DNA of 64,000 nucleotides, taken from positions 62,001 through 126,000 of the forward strand of contig NZ_JTDV01000016.1 of the NCBI RefSeq assembly GCF_000943555.1, given 5' to 3'. A model generated the notes under the pieces. The model worked only from the letters and a program-made list of their open reading frames with translations. It was not told where the DNA came from and ran no database searches. Positions 8,834-18,642 of this stretch are shown one piece after another. Within the stretch, counting starts at the first letter, position 1. Every line of letters begins with the position of its first letter. Position numbers and translations under genes: made by a program. The DNA comes from Neotamlana nanhaiensis. GTDB taxonomy: Bacteria > Bacteroidota > Bacteroidia > Flavobacteriales > Flavobacteriaceae.

Positions 8834-10237
8834 TTAAAGCTGCTTTTTTATTATTTTCAAGGTTTTAGTATTCTTATATATATCTTCTAAGCGTACAAAA
8901 TATAAACCTGGAGCGGTTTGATTTAATTCTATTTTTTCTATTGAATTATCATTAACTGTTAAAATTTCTTTACCAAAAGTGTTGTAAACGGTAACTTTCT
9001 TTATAAGGTTTTTGGAGTTTATATTGACAACATTGTTAAACGGATTTGGATGTAAACTAAAAGTACCTAAGGTATTTGTTTCTGTATTTAACGACGATGT
9101 AATTTCAAAGGTATGGGTTACTGTTTTACCTTGGTATGAGGCTTGCCATTTCCAAGTGCCAATTTGATCGAAAATACCGCTGTAGTACCAATACCAATAC
9201 GATGAGTTGTAGGTATCGGTAAAGTCGAAATTCCAATTGTAAACCACCGAGTCGTCAGGTCTTATAATTTGAAGGTTTATAGCTGTTGAAGCTTGTTGAT
9301 CGCGCATGTATAATGCAAAATATACCCTTTCGTTATCAGCAAAACTGTTAACTTCATTAGTAGTTTCACTGGTTGGACAATCGTTAAAAACAGGAGGTGT
9401 GTTGTGGGTTAAAACCGCATTTATGTTAGGGTTAGCATAAGGTTTTTGTTCTTGCCACCACGATTCGGAATTTAAACTATTGCAGCTTCCGGCATACGGA
9501 TCGATTAATTGGCTATACGTGTTATCTTCATAAACCTCGAAATGTAAATGCGGTCCTGTAGAATTACCCGAGCTACCTACAACGCCTAAATATTCGCCTG
9601 CTGTTACGGTTTCTCCAACGTCTTTTGTGGTTAACGATCCGTTTTTTAAATGCCCATACCACGATATACTGCCATCGGTATTTTGCACATAAACAGCATT
9701 CCAGATATTATTGTTAAAACTGCAGCTTCTATCAAATTCACCGTCGTTTTTAGCAACAATTTGTCCATCGGCCGCAGCAATAACTTCGGTGTAGTTATTA
9801 TCCATTTGGTGCCACCTAAAAGGCCATAAAAACACATCGATGCCCTGGTGATTATAGCCTGCCGAAGTATCGTAAGTTTTGCTACCACAATTATAATCGG
9901 TGAGTTGGTCGGGGTAAGCCGTGTTGTGGTCTACATAGTTAGAAATTCCCCAAGTATCGTTATAACTTGCATGTGCCGCTTTTTTTATGGGCCAAATAAA
10001 TTTGGGATTGGGAATGTTAGTCGATTTTTTGTACTTGAGTTTTCCCGTAGCTTTAAGTTGATTATAACTTTTTTTAAGGGTTTCTTTTATTGCGGCGCGT
10101 TGGGTATTTGTTAAACAAGGCATGTTTTGGTTTATCTTAAATTCACCGCCTTCAGCATTAAAAAGCACTGAGTTTTGTTGTGCTTCAATGGTTGCAAATG
10201 CGCAAAAAGTAATGAGGAGTACGTAAAACTGTTTCAT
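8834..10237 (-). CDS. Secreted M23 (LytM) metallopeptidase with T9SS type A signal
   Basis: This 467-residue protein has a signal peptide (about 1-19) and a LytM/M23 zinc peptidase domain (about 120-245). It has all expected ligands: His130-x-x-x-Asp134, His196 and the His230-Leu-His232 pair. A beta-sandwich region follows (about 285-385), then a T9SS type A sorting domain (about 395-467) opening with His-Pro-Asn-Pro-Phe. M23 enzymes cut peptide cross-bridges in peptidoglycan or peptide substrates. The T9SS tail means it should cross the outer membrane and be released or anchored at the surface, so it may act on foreign cell walls or proteins rather than on its own wall. That last point is inference. 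Confidence 0.92.
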   Translation of the reverse strand: MKQFYVLLITFCAFATIEAQQNSVLFNAEGGEFKINQNMPCLTNTQRAAIKETLKKSYNQLKATGKLKYKKSTNIPNPKFIWPIKKAAHASYNDTWGISNYVDHNTAYPDQLTDYNCGSKTYDTSAGYNHQGIDVFLWPFRWHQMDNNYTEVIAAADGQIVAKNDGEFDRSCSFNNNIWNAVYVQNTDGSISWYGHLKNGSLTTKDVGETVTAGEYLGVVGSSGNSTGPHLHFEVYEDNTYSQLIDPYAGSCNSLNSESWWQEQKPYANPNINAVLTHNTPPVFNDCPTSETTNEVNSFADNERVYFALYMRDQQASTAINLQIIRPDDSVVYNWNFDFTDTYNSSYWYWYYSGIFDQIGTWKWQASYQGKTVTHTFEITSSLNTETNTLGTFSLHPNPFNNVVNINSKNLIKKVTVYNTFGKEILTVNDNSIEKIELNQTAPGLYFVRLEDIYKNTKTLKIIKKQL

Positions 10238-10510
10238 ATTCAGGATTAATTAAAGTGATTTTTAACCATATCGCATAAATTTCAACATGTCATCAATTTA
10301 AGTTAAAATTCATTTACTTCCTTCAAATATTTCAGAAAATTCTTAGTTTTATTTGATTTGGATTTTTTCTGAAGAAAATATTAAATTGTTAAAAATTAGC
10401 ATGTTTATTTCCTAAGTAAATAATGTTATCTTTACGCATTAAAACTATTTACAAATCGTTATTCGTAATAAATTAATTATTAGCGAATTCAATATATACT
10501 TTATTAATAT

Positions 10511-11779
10511 ATGGCTTGTGCAAGTTGCTCAACTAAAGATGGACAACCAAAGGGTTGCAAAAATAATGGCACGTGTGGTACAGATAGTTGCAACAAATTA
10601 ACCGTTTTCGATTGGTTATCTAACATGTCGCTACCTACGGGCGAACAACCTTTTAATTGGGTTGAGGTACGATACAAAAATGGCCGAAAAGAATATTATC
10701 ATAATACCGAAAATTTAACGCTTAGTATGGGCGATGTAGTTGCCACTCAAGCTAAATCGGGACACGATATTGGCGTTGTTACCCTTACGGGGGAATTGGT
10801 GCGTGTACAAATGAAACGCAAAAAAATAGCAACAGACATCAAGGAAGCTTTAAAAATTTACCGAAAAGCAAGTCAAAAAGATATTGATATTTGGCAAAAA
10901 GCACGCGACCGCGAAGAACCTATGAAGGTTAAAGCACGCCAGTTTGCAATAGATTTAAGATTGCAAATGAAAATATCTGATATCGAATTTCAAGGCGATG
11001 CCAGTAAAGCTACATTTTATTATACGGCCGAAGAGCGCGTAGACTTTAGAGAACTAATTAAAGTGTTTGCACGTGAGTTTCGTACAAGAATTGAGATGAA
11101 ACAAGTTGGGTTTCGTCAAGAAGCCGCTAGACTTGGCGGAATTGGTTCTTGCGGACGCGAATTGTGTTGTTCTACTTGGTTAACCGATTTTCGTTCGGTA
11201 AGTACATCAGCAGCGCGTTATCAGCAACTATCTTTAAATCCGCAAAAGTTGGCAGGCCAATGTGGTAAATTAAAATGTTGTTTAAATTACGAGCTCGATA
11301 CTTATTTAGATGCGTTGAAAGATTTTCCTAAAGTTGAAACCAAAATTCAAACCGAAAAAGGTACTGCTGTTTGCCAAAAAACCGATATTTTTAAAGGGCA
11401 CATGTGGTACGCTTATGAAGGCGAATGGATGAATTGGCATAAAATTACTACCGAGCAAGCCAACGAAATTATTGCCCTTAATAAACAAAATAAAAAAATT
11501 GCAAGCCTCGAAGAGTATGCTAGCGACGTGGTTGAAGATACTAAAACCAATTTCGAGAACGTTGTAGGTCAAGATAGTTTAACGCGTTTCGATAGTCCAA
11601 AACGACCTAGAAAACGTAAAAACAATAGAAACAAACAAAATAACGGGAATAAAAACAACGGGAATAGCAATAATAGTAGTAACAACCGTAACCGTAATAA
11701 CAACCGCAATAATAACAAGAATAACAACAACAAGCGAAGAAAACCTCAAAGACAAAAATCTGATAATGGCTCGAAATAA
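10511..11779 (+). CDS. ricT: PSP1-domain iron-sulfur regulatory protein RicT (YaaT-like)
   Basis: This 422-residue protein contains the PSP1 domain (about 50-270) with the cysteine pairs of RicT: Cys214, Cys219-Cys220 and Cys251, Cys256-Cys257. In Bacillus, RicT joins RicA and RicF in a complex carrying two 4Fe-4S clusters that promotes RNase Y-dependent RNA maturation. Neither partner is visible here. Five more cysteines (3, 6, 16, 22, 27) sit at the N-terminus. The last 60 residues or so are an Asn/Lys/Arg-rich low-complexity tail that could bind nucleic acid. Its 3' end overlaps gldH by 14 bases, so translation is probably coupled. No clear consensus promoter was found upstream; a one-mismatch box lies near 10430. 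Confidence 0.88.
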   Translation: MACASCSTKDGQPKGCKNNGTCGTDSCNKLTVFDWLSNMSLPTGEQPFNWVEVRYKNGRKEYYHNTENLTLSMGDVVATQAKSGHDIGVVTLTGELVRVQMKRKKIATDIKEALKIYRKASQKDIDIWQKARDREEPMKVKARQFAIDLRLQMKISDIEFQGDASKATFYYTAEERVDFRELIKVFAREFRTRIEMKQVGFRQEAARLGGIGSCGRELCCSTWLTDFRSVSTSAARYQQLSLNPQKLAGQCGKLKCCLNYELDTYLDALKDFPKVETKIQTEKGTAVCQKTDIFKGHMWYAYEGEWMNWHKITTEQANEIIALNKQNKKIASLEEYASDVVEDTKTNFENVVGQDSLTRFDSPKRPRKRKNNRNKQNNGNKNNGNSNNSSNNRNRNNNRNNNKNNNNKRRKPQRQKSDNGSK

Positions 11780-12263
11780 TGTTATTTTATTGTTGGTAAT
11801 TGTTGTAATAAGCGCCATGTCCTGCGATTCCAATCGGGTGTTCGATACGTTTAAATCGGTGCCAAATCAATGGCATAAAGATTCTATTGTGAGTTTTAAT
11901 ATAACACCGCCCGATTCAACTAACGCCTATAATTTATTTGTTAATTTACGAAATACTAATGCCTACCAATTCAACAATTTATTTTTAATTGTAGAAATGC
12001 AATTTCCACATGGCAAAACCATAAAAGATACTTTAGAGTACAGAATGGCAGATCCAACAGGCAAACTTTTAGGTACCGGTTTTACCGATGTTAAAGAAAA
12101 TAAATTATGGTATAAAGAAGGTGTTGTTTTTAACGAAACAGGTAATTACACGGTTAACATACAGCACGCCATGCGCGAAAATGGTAAAGTTAATGGCGTA
12201 GAAGAATTAACAGGTGTAACCGATGTTGGTTTTAGGGTAGAACATATAGCAAGTACTAATTAA
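11766..12263 (+). CDS. gldH: Gliding motility lipoprotein GldH
   Basis: This 165-residue protein begins with a lipoprotein signal whose lipobox ends at Cys20 (Ala-Met-Ser-Cys). The rest is a single beta-rich domain matching GldH. GldH is required for gliding in Flavobacterium johnsoniae and is part of the GldBDHJ lipoprotein group that supports the T9SS/gliding machinery. The order ricT-gldH-PBP1A is one I recall from other Flavobacteriaceae. It overlaps ricT by 14 bases and is followed by the PBP1A gene after 17 bases, so the three form a likely operon. Confidence 0.92.
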   Translation: MARNNVILLLVIVVISAMSCDSNRVFDTFKSVPNQWHKDSIVSFNITPPDSTNAYNLFVNLRNTNAYQFNNLFLIVEMQFPHGKTIKDTLEYRMADPTGKLLGTGFTDVKENKLWYKEGVVFNETGNYTVNIQHAMRENGKVNGVEELTGVTDVGFRVEHIASTN

Positions 12264-12280
12264 CGGCTTTTTTTTAAATT

Positions 12281-14635
12281 ATGGCTAAAGCAAAAAAACA
12301 AGAAAACGAAACACAAGGCTTTACTAAATACATTCGCTGGTTTTGGTGGTTATTTTTAAGTGGTGTTTTTGCTGTTATTTTCATTTTTTTATTAGCATCT
12401 TGGGGTGCTTTTGGTGAGATGCCAGACCATACTGTTTTAGAAAATCCTAAAACAAATTTGGCTACCGAAATTATATCTTCCGATGGAAAAACCCTTGGTA
12501 AATTTTATTTCGATGATAACCGTACACCGGTAGGTTTCGATCAATTACCTCAAAATTTAGTTGATGCTTTAGTCGCGACCGAAGATGCTCGTTTTTTCGA
12601 TCATTCAGGTATCGATGCTCGTGGTACTTTACGTGCTATAGTAAAGTTAGGCGCTGGAGGTGGTGCAAGTACCATTTCGCAGCAATTAGCCAAACAATTG
12701 TTTCATGGTGAAGGTTCAAAAAACATAGTGGAGCGTGTCTTACAAAAAGCCAAAGAATGGATTATTGCCATACGTTTAGAACGCCAATACACCAAAGAAG
12801 AAATTATAGCACAATATTTTAATATTTACGATTTTGGTAATAACGCCGACGGTATTCGTAGCGCTTCCAGAATTTATTTTAACAAAGAACCTGAGGCGCT
12901 CGATTTAAAGGAGTCGGCGATGTTGGTTGGGATGTTTAAAAATTCTTCATTATACAATCCAAGACCAGGAAAAAATCCTGTTGGTGTAAAAAATAGACGA
13001 AATGTTGTTTTACAGCAAATGTATAAATACGATTATATTTCAGAAGCTGTTAAAGATTCTTTACAAAAAACCGAACTCGATCTAAACTATACTCCAGAAA
13101 CGCATAGTCAAGGTATCGCGACCTATTTTAGAGAATATTTACGTGATTTCATGAAAAAATGGATTAAAGAGAATCCTAAACCTGATGGTGAAAAATGGAG
13201 TTTATACAACGACGGACTTAAAATTTACACCACCATCGATTCGCGTATGCAAAAATATGCCGAAGATGCGGTGGCGCAACACATGCCAAGGCTACAGGCG
13301 GAGTTTTTTCATCAAAATACACCGGATAGAAACCCAACCGCGCCGTTTTTAGATTTAGAGAAAGATGAAATTACCAATTTAATGAATCGCTCTATGCGAC
13401 GATCGGAGCGTTGGAGACACATGAAATACGATTTAAAAAAATCGAATAAAGAAATAGAAGATTCGTTTTATAAACCAACGCAAATGGAAGTTTTTGCCTG
13501 GGTTGATGGTAAACCAACCGAGATTGATACCATTATGAAGCCAATCGATTCTATGCGTTATTACAAATCTTTTTTACGTACAGGTATGATGTCTATGGAT
13601 CCGCATACAGGGCATGTAAAAGCGTGGGTTGGTGGTATGAATTATAAACACTTTCAATACGACATGGTAAAACAAGGAAAGCGCCAAATAGGGTCTACTT
13701 TCAAGCCTTTAGTGTATACAGCAGCTATCGATCAATTACACTATTCACCATGCGATGAGTTTCCAGATGTGCCATATTGTATAGAAGCTAATAAATATGG
13801 AAATCCGGAAGAATGGTGTCCAAAAAACTCGACGCCAGACTATGGTGGAACCCGATCATTAAAAAACGCCTTAGCAAATTCGGTAAATACAATTACCGCG
13901 CAGTTAATAGACAAAGTTGGTCCGCAAACCGTAGCCGATTTAGCTCAAAGACTTGGAATAGAATCTGATATTCCTGCAGTGCCATCAATTGCTTTAGGTA
14001 CACCAGATATTAGTGTTTACGAAATGGTTGGTGCCTATTCTACGTTTGCAAACCAAGGTGTTTACACCAAACCAGTTATGGTAACCACAATTGAAGATAA
14101 AAACGGGACTATTTTATACCAATTTAAACCAGAAACACGCGATGTTTTAAGTGAAGAAACAGCGTATGTTACAGTTAAATTAATGCAAGGTGTTACCGAA
14201 GGTGGTTCGGGTACGCGCTTACGTACTGTAGGTTACGATAAATGGCGTGCAGAATACAGAGAAGTTATTACAGGATATCCGTACCAGTTTACAAACCCAA
14301 TAGCTGGTAAAACAGGTACTACACAAAACCAAAGTGATGGTTGGTTTATGGGGATGGTTCCAAATTTAGTAACGGGTGTTTGGGTTGGTGCCGAAGATAG
14401 AGCGGCGCATTTTGCTAGTATTACTTACGGACAAGGCGCGTCGATGGCTCTACCTATTTGGGGTGTTTATATGAAAAATTGTTACGCCGATACCGATTTA
14501 AATATCTCAAAAGAAGATTTTATTGCTCCAAAAGAGTTAACAATTAACATTGATTGCTCCGTTAAAGATGATGACGATAATGCTTCAGATGATACTCCAA
14601 ATACCGAAGAAACTTTAGATGATTTGGATTTTTAA
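12281..14635 (+). CDS. Bifunctional penicillin-binding protein 1A
   Basis: This 784-residue class A penicillin-binding protein polymerises and cross-links peptidoglycan. A short cytoplasmic tail precedes one membrane helix (about 20-45). The GT51 glycosyltransferase domain carries Glu101-Asp102 in the Ala-Thr-Glu-Asp-x-Arg-Phe motif. The transpeptidase domain has all three motifs: Ser472-x-x-Lys475, Ser534-Val-Asn and Lys677-Thr-Gly. The C-terminus is acidic. It is the last gene of the ricT-gldH-PBP1A run and its stop overlaps the convergent aacS gene by 4 bases. It could be called mrcA or ponA by homology. Confidence 0.95.
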   Translation: MAKAKKQENETQGFTKYIRWFWWLFLSGVFAVIFIFLLASWGAFGEMPDHTVLENPKTNLATEIISSDGKTLGKFYFDDNRTPVGFDQLPQNLVDALVATEDARFFDHSGIDARGTLRAIVKLGAGGGASTISQQLAKQLFHGEGSKNIVERVLQKAKEWIIAIRLERQYTKEEIIAQYFNIYDFGNNADGIRSASRIYFNKEPEALDLKESAMLVGMFKNSSLYNPRPGKNPVGVKNRRNVVLQQMYKYDYISEAVKDSLQKTELDLNYTPETHSQGIATYFREYLRDFMKKWIKENPKPDGEKWSLYNDGLKIYTTIDSRMQKYAEDAVAQHMPRLQAEFFHQNTPDRNPTAPFLDLEKDEITNLMNRSMRRSERWRHMKYDLKKSNKEIEDSFYKPTQMEVFAWVDGKPTEIDTIMKPIDSMRYYKSFLRTGMMSMDPHTGHVKAWVGGMNYKHFQYDMVKQGKRQIGSTFKPLVYTAAIDQLHYSPCDEFPDVPYCIEANKYGNPEEWCPKNSTPDYGGTRSLKNALANSVNTITAQLIDKVGPQTVADLAQRLGIESDIPAVPSIALGTPDISVYEMVGAYSTFANQGVYTKPVMVTTIEDKNGTILYQFKPETRDVLSEETAYVTVKLMQGVTEGGSGTRLRTVGYDKWRAEYREVITGYPYQFTNPIAGKTGTTQNQSDGWFMGMVPNLVTGVWVGAEDRAAHFASITYGQGASMALPIWGVYMKNCYADTDLNISKEDFIAPKELTINIDCSVKDDDDNASDDTPNTEETLDDLDF

Positions 14636-16593
14636 CTAATACTTTTAGCAAAATCAACAAAAAACGCCACCGATTCGGGGTTTTTCATAGCGTCAATATT
14701 TATGCTTTTTTCTAAAGGCATTTTAAGTAAAATCTTTTTTACCGGTGCTTCCATTTTTTTTCCGCTAATCGTATACGGTATATCTGGAACTTCAATTATC
14801 GCATCTGGAATGTGGCGTGGTGAATATTCGGTTTTAAGTTCGTGTTTTATTAGGGCTTTTAAATTATCATTTAAAACTTGGTTGGGTTTCATTTTTACAA
14901 AAAGTGGCATGTAATGGTTACCACCTTCAAGTTCTAAATTAACAATTAAAGCATCTTCAATTTCGGTGATGTTGTTTATAGCTCTGTAAATTTCGGCAGT
15001 ACCAATTCTAATACCGTGTCGGTTTAAAGTAGCATCAGAACGTCCGTAAATTACTAATCCTTTGGTTTCAGAATTAATTTTTATAAAATCGCCGTGGCGC
15101 CATTTGCCTGGGTAATCTTCAAAATAACTGGATTTATAACGTTTGTTTTCGGCATCATTCCAAAAATAAATAGGCATTGAGGGCATAGGTTTATCAATTA
15201 CCATTTCGCCTAATTCATCTTCAACTGTTTCGGCTACATCATTATAAGCAAAAAGCGATACGCCTAAAGCTCTACATTGAATTTCACCGGAATACACAGG
15301 ATACTCTAAACAACCACCAACAAAAGCAGTACAAACATCGGTGCCACCAGCCATTGAGCATAGCCAAACATCATCTTTAATGTGCTTATAAACATACTCG
15401 AAAGCATCGGGAGGCAGTGGTGCGCCCGTAGAACTAATAGAGCGAATGGACGCCAAATTATGAGTTGTTTTTGGCGATATATTGCGCTTCATACTCGCGA
15501 CTAAAAACGGTGCGCTTGTGCCAAAATGTGTGATGTTTACCTTATCGGAAAAATCCCATAGCGCATTGAAATTGGGAAACGTAGGAGAACCATCGAACAA
15601 TACCATGCTGGATCCCATGAGTAATGAAGCTTGCAAGAAATTCCACATCATCCAACCGGTTGTAGAAAACCAAAAGTAGTTTTCGTTAGGTTTCACATCG
15701 TTGTGAAAAGCCATATATTTTAAATGTTCTAATAAAATACCACCAGTGCTATGCACAATGGGCTTTGGAAGTCCTGTTGTGCCCGAAGAGTATAAAACCC
15801 AAATAGGATCGTTAAATTCAACTGGCGTGAATTCTAAAGTTTCGGTAGTGTTGTTCCAAAGGGTTTCAATACTTGTATAATGTTCTGGAAATGTGTTAGC
15901 TTCCTTTATGTAATTATGAATAACAACTTCTTCTAGCGATGGTAATGCTTTAACAATACTATTTACAACATCGGTTTTATCGTAGGGTTTTCCGTTGTAA
16001 TAATAGCCGTTAACAGCAATTATTACTTTTGGATTTATTTGCGAAAAGCGGTCTATTACACTATCAACGCCAAAATCTGGCGAGGTGCTCGACCAAATTG
16101 CGCCTAAACTATTTGCTGCCAAAAAACAAATGGTGGCTTCGGGTATGTTGGGTAAAAACGCCACCACACGATCGCCTTTTTGTATACCAATACTTTTAAA
16201 ATATTGTGCCATAGCGGCAACTTTAAGCTTTAATGCTTTCCAAGTTATATTTTTTATGGTGCCTGATTCGTGACCAAAAATAATGGCTGTTTTGTTGGCT
16301 TGGTAATTTTTAAAAATATGTTCGGCATAGTTTAGTGTAGCGCCTTCAAACCATTTTACACCAGGCATGTTGTAATTTGATAGTACGTTTTTGTATGGTG
16401 AATGGAAGCTAACATCGAAATATTGGGTAATGCTTTTCCAAAAATCTTCTATATGCGTAATGGACCAATTCCATAAGTCTTCATATGAATTAAACTGCAG
16501 ATTGTAATGCGTTGATAACCAGTTTTTATATTTATTTAAATGGCTTTGTTGCGTAACGCTTCTTGGTGGTGTATAAAGTGGTGCAACTGGCAT
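14632..16593 (-). CDS. aacS: Acetoacetate-CoA ligase (acetoacetyl-CoA synthetase)
   Basis: This 653-residue enzyme activates acetoacetate with ATP and CoA to acetoacetyl-CoA. Its length and N-terminal domain fit AacS better than acetyl-CoA synthetase. The adenylate-forming core shows the phosphate loop SSGTTGLPKP (about 268-277) and the hinge segment Tyr-Gly-Arg-Ser-Asp. The late Ser-Gly-Lys-Lys-Met-Glu motif carries the catalytic lysine. It could serve ketone-body, polyhydroxybutyrate or leucine breakdown. It is transcribed alone, with a 354-base upstream region carrying iterated motifs, and the nearest upstream gene is an unrelated ABC ATPase. Confidence 0.9.
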   Translation of the reverse strand: MPVAPLYTPPRSVTQQSHLNKYKNWLSTHYNLQFNSYEDLWNWSITHIEDFWKSITQYFDVSFHSPYKNVLSNYNMPGVKWFEGATLNYAEHIFKNYQANKTAIIFGHESGTIKNITWKALKLKVAAMAQYFKSIGIQKGDRVVAFLPNIPEATICFLAANSLGAIWSSTSPDFGVDSVIDRFSQINPKVIIAVNGYYYNGKPYDKTDVVNSIVKALPSLEEVVIHNYIKEANTFPEHYTSIETLWNNTTETLEFTPVEFNDPIWVLYSSGTTGLPKPIVHSTGGILLEHLKYMAFHNDVKPNENYFWFSTTGWMMWNFLQASLLMGSSMVLFDGSPTFPNFNALWDFSDKVNITHFGTSAPFLVASMKRNISPKTTHNLASIRSISSTGAPLPPDAFEYVYKHIKDDVWLCSMAGGTDVCTAFVGGCLEYPVYSGEIQCRALGVSLFAYNDVAETVEDELGEMVIDKPMPSMPIYFWNDAENKRYKSSYFEDYPGKWRHGDFIKINSETKGLVIYGRSDATLNRHGIRIGTAEIYRAINNITEIEDALIVNLELEGGNHYMPLFVKMKPNQVLNDNLKALIKHELKTEYSPRHIPDAIIEVPDIPYTISGKKMEAPVKKILLKMPLEKSINIDAMKNPESVAFFVDFAKSIS

Positions 16594-16947
16594 AGTTTGT
16601 ATGTTTTTAGTTTAGCTGATTTCGGTGAAAAACATTTTAAATGTTAAAAAAACATGTATTTCGACGAAAAAATATGTTTTTTAGCGATGGTTTTTAAAAA
16701 CTCTCTTATATTCGTAACACCCAAAATAACCAAAATATTAATAATAGATTTACTCAAATCTACTAAAAAATTAACCAAACATGTAGACCCAAATCTACCT
16801 GAACTTAACCAAAAACTTTAACCTATGAACTTTGCCTCAAATCTACCTGAACAACCTACTTTAATTGAAAGCAAATTCAAGGAAACTGTTAGAAAAAATA
16901 TACAGTTTTTGAAAAGTTTGCTTTATCTAACCAAAAAGATTTTCATG
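16594..16947 (-). promoter_or_regulatory. Gene-free upstream region of aacS with three CAAATCTAC motifs
   Basis: This is the only gap over 300 bases without a convincing gene. CAAATCTAC occurs at 16755-16763, 16790-16798 and 16838-16846; the last two extend to CAAATCTACCTGAAC. Read on the minus strand, each contains TAGATTTG, a perfect fit to the TAnnTTTG promoter box for aacS. The first copy is half of an inverted repeat (TAGATTT 16745-16751, AAATCTA 16756-16762), and the second is half of another (GTAGA 16783-16787, TCTAC 16794-16798). The sites may be operators, multiple promoters or both. No usual -33 spacing was found. Confidence 0.45.
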
Positions 16948-18627
16948 CTATAACCCTTTGGGTATAGCATGAATTAGCTTTTGGGTGTATGCCTTTTTAG
17001 GATTGCTATAAATAGCATCGGCATCATCTAATTCTTCAATTTTACCTTTATTCATTACCAATAGTTGGTCGCTCATATATTTTACAACTGCTAAATCGTG
17101 CGAAATAAATATATAGGTAAAACCAAAGTCTTCTTTTAACTCGTTTAATAAGTTTAAAACTTGAGCTTGAACCGAAATATCGAGTGCAGAAACCGACTCG
17201 TCGCAAACAATTAACTTGGGTTGCAACGCGATAGTGCGTGCAATACCAATACGTTGACGTTGGCCACCAGAAAATTCGTGCGGATATCGGTTAAAATAGG
17301 TTTCACCCAAGCCCACTCGGTTTAAAATAGCGATGGTTTTTTCTTTACGCTCTTTATCGGTTTTGTATAGTTTATGCACTTTCATGGGTTCCATAATGGC
17401 TTCACCAACGGGCATACGTGGGTTTAATGACGAATATGGATCTTGAAATATAATTTGAATCTCTTTTCTTAAGCTTTTTAAGGCGCTACTTTTAAGTTTT
17501 GTAATATCCTTGCCTTTATATAAAATACTTCCAGAAGTAGCTTTGTTTAACTGTAAAATGGCATTTCCTAAGGTACTTTTGCCACATCCCGATTCACCAA
17601 CCAACCCTAAGGTTTCGCCTTCGTAAAGTTTAAAACTTACATTGTTTACCGCTTTAAAACTGTCGGGTTTTGTAAACCAACCACCTTTATTTAAATATTC
17701 TTTTTCAACATTTATAACTTCTAAAAGTGGGGCTTTGTTGTATATTTTTTTATGATTTTTGGCACGTTGTTCCGTTGTAATGATTTCGGTTTTTGGCGTG
17801 CCATCTAAAAAATCTTGAATGGTAGGTAATACTTTTAATCGGGTATCGAGCGATGGTCTGGAATTTATTAAAGCTTTGGTATAAAGGTGTTGCGGTTCTC
17901 TAAAAATAGTTTTTGCATCGCCTTGTTCAACAATATCGCCTTTGTACATGACTAAAATACGGTTGGAAATTTCGGAGATGAGTGACAAATCGTGAGTAAT
18001 AAAAATAATACTCATTTTGGTGTCGTTTTGCAGACTTTTTAAAAGTTTTACAATATCCTTTTGTACGGTTACATCGAGCGCTGTTGTGGGTTCGTCTGCA
18101 ATTAAAATATCGGGTTTGCAGGCAATGGCCATCGCAATCATAACGCGTTGCTTTTGTCCGCCAGAAATTTCATGAGGATAAGCTTTAAATACCCGTTCAG
18201 GATTGGGAAGTTTCACTTTTTCAAAAAGGGAAATAACTTCTGGAATAGCGTCTTTTTTGTCGTAAAAGGTGTGTTGTGTTAATATTTCTAAAACCTGATC
18301 ACCACAAGTTAAAGATGGGTTTAAAGAACTCATAGGTTCTTGAAAAATCATGGCAATTTTATTACCGCGAATGTCTTGAAATGCTTTTTGCGGTAAGCTG
18401 GTTAATTCCTGATTATAGTATGAAATAGAGCCCGAGGTTATTTTTGAAATTTTCTTAGGAAGTAAACCCAGAATAGCTAATGAAGATACCGATTTTCCCG
18501 AACCAGATTCGCCAACAATGCCTAAAATTTCGTTTTCGTAAACTTGATATGTAATGCCATGAATTACTTCGTTATTACCAAAGGCGATTTTAAGGTTATT
18601 AACTGATAAAATGGGTTCTTTTTTCAT
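16948..18627 (-). CDS. Peptide ABC transporter ATPase with two nucleotide-binding domains (OppD-OppF fusion type)
   Basis: This 559-residue cytoplasmic protein has two ABC ATPase domains. Domain one (about 1-250) has Walker A GESGSGKS and signature SGGQKQR. Domain two (about 305-559) has Walker A GESGCGKS and signature SGGQRQR. Both also show Walker B and the switch histidine. The Opp/Dpp-type C-terminal extension appears between them. It resembles YejF/GsiA-like fused ATPases that power uptake of oligopeptides or related solutes. No permease or binding-protein gene lies nearby, so its membrane partners must be elsewhere. It is followed by no co-directional neighbour within 350 bases, while the exonuclease gene lies 15 bases upstream. 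Confidence 0.92.
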   Translation of the reverse strand: MKKEPILSVNNLKIAFGNNEVIHGITYQVYENEILGIVGESGSGKSVSSLAILGLLPKKISKITSGSISYYNQELTSLPQKAFQDIRGNKIAMIFQEPMSSLNPSLTCGDQVLEILTQHTFYDKKDAIPEVISLFEKVKLPNPERVFKAYPHEISGGQKQRVMIAMAIACKPDILIADEPTTALDVTVQKDIVKLLKSLQNDTKMSIIFITHDLSLISEISNRILVMYKGDIVEQGDAKTIFREPQHLYTKALINSRPSLDTRLKVLPTIQDFLDGTPKTEIITTEQRAKNHKKIYNKAPLLEVINVEKEYLNKGGWFTKPDSFKAVNNVSFKLYEGETLGLVGESGCGKSTLGNAILQLNKATSGSILYKGKDITKLKSSALKSLRKEIQIIFQDPYSSLNPRMPVGEAIMEPMKVHKLYKTDKERKEKTIAILNRVGLGETYFNRYPHEFSGGQRQRIGIARTIALQPKLIVCDESVSALDISVQAQVLNLLNELKEDFGFTYIFISHDLAVVKYMSDQLLVMNKGKIEELDDADAIYSNPKKAYTQKLIHAIPKGL

Positions 18628-18642
18628 TTTAATTGTTCCTTT

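Noticed and set aside
16825-16953. A 42-residue ORF on the plus strand in the aacS upstream region
   Set aside because: It overlaps the iterated motifs and runs into the end of the minus-strand ABC gene. Its composition shows no coding bias, and its start has no support.
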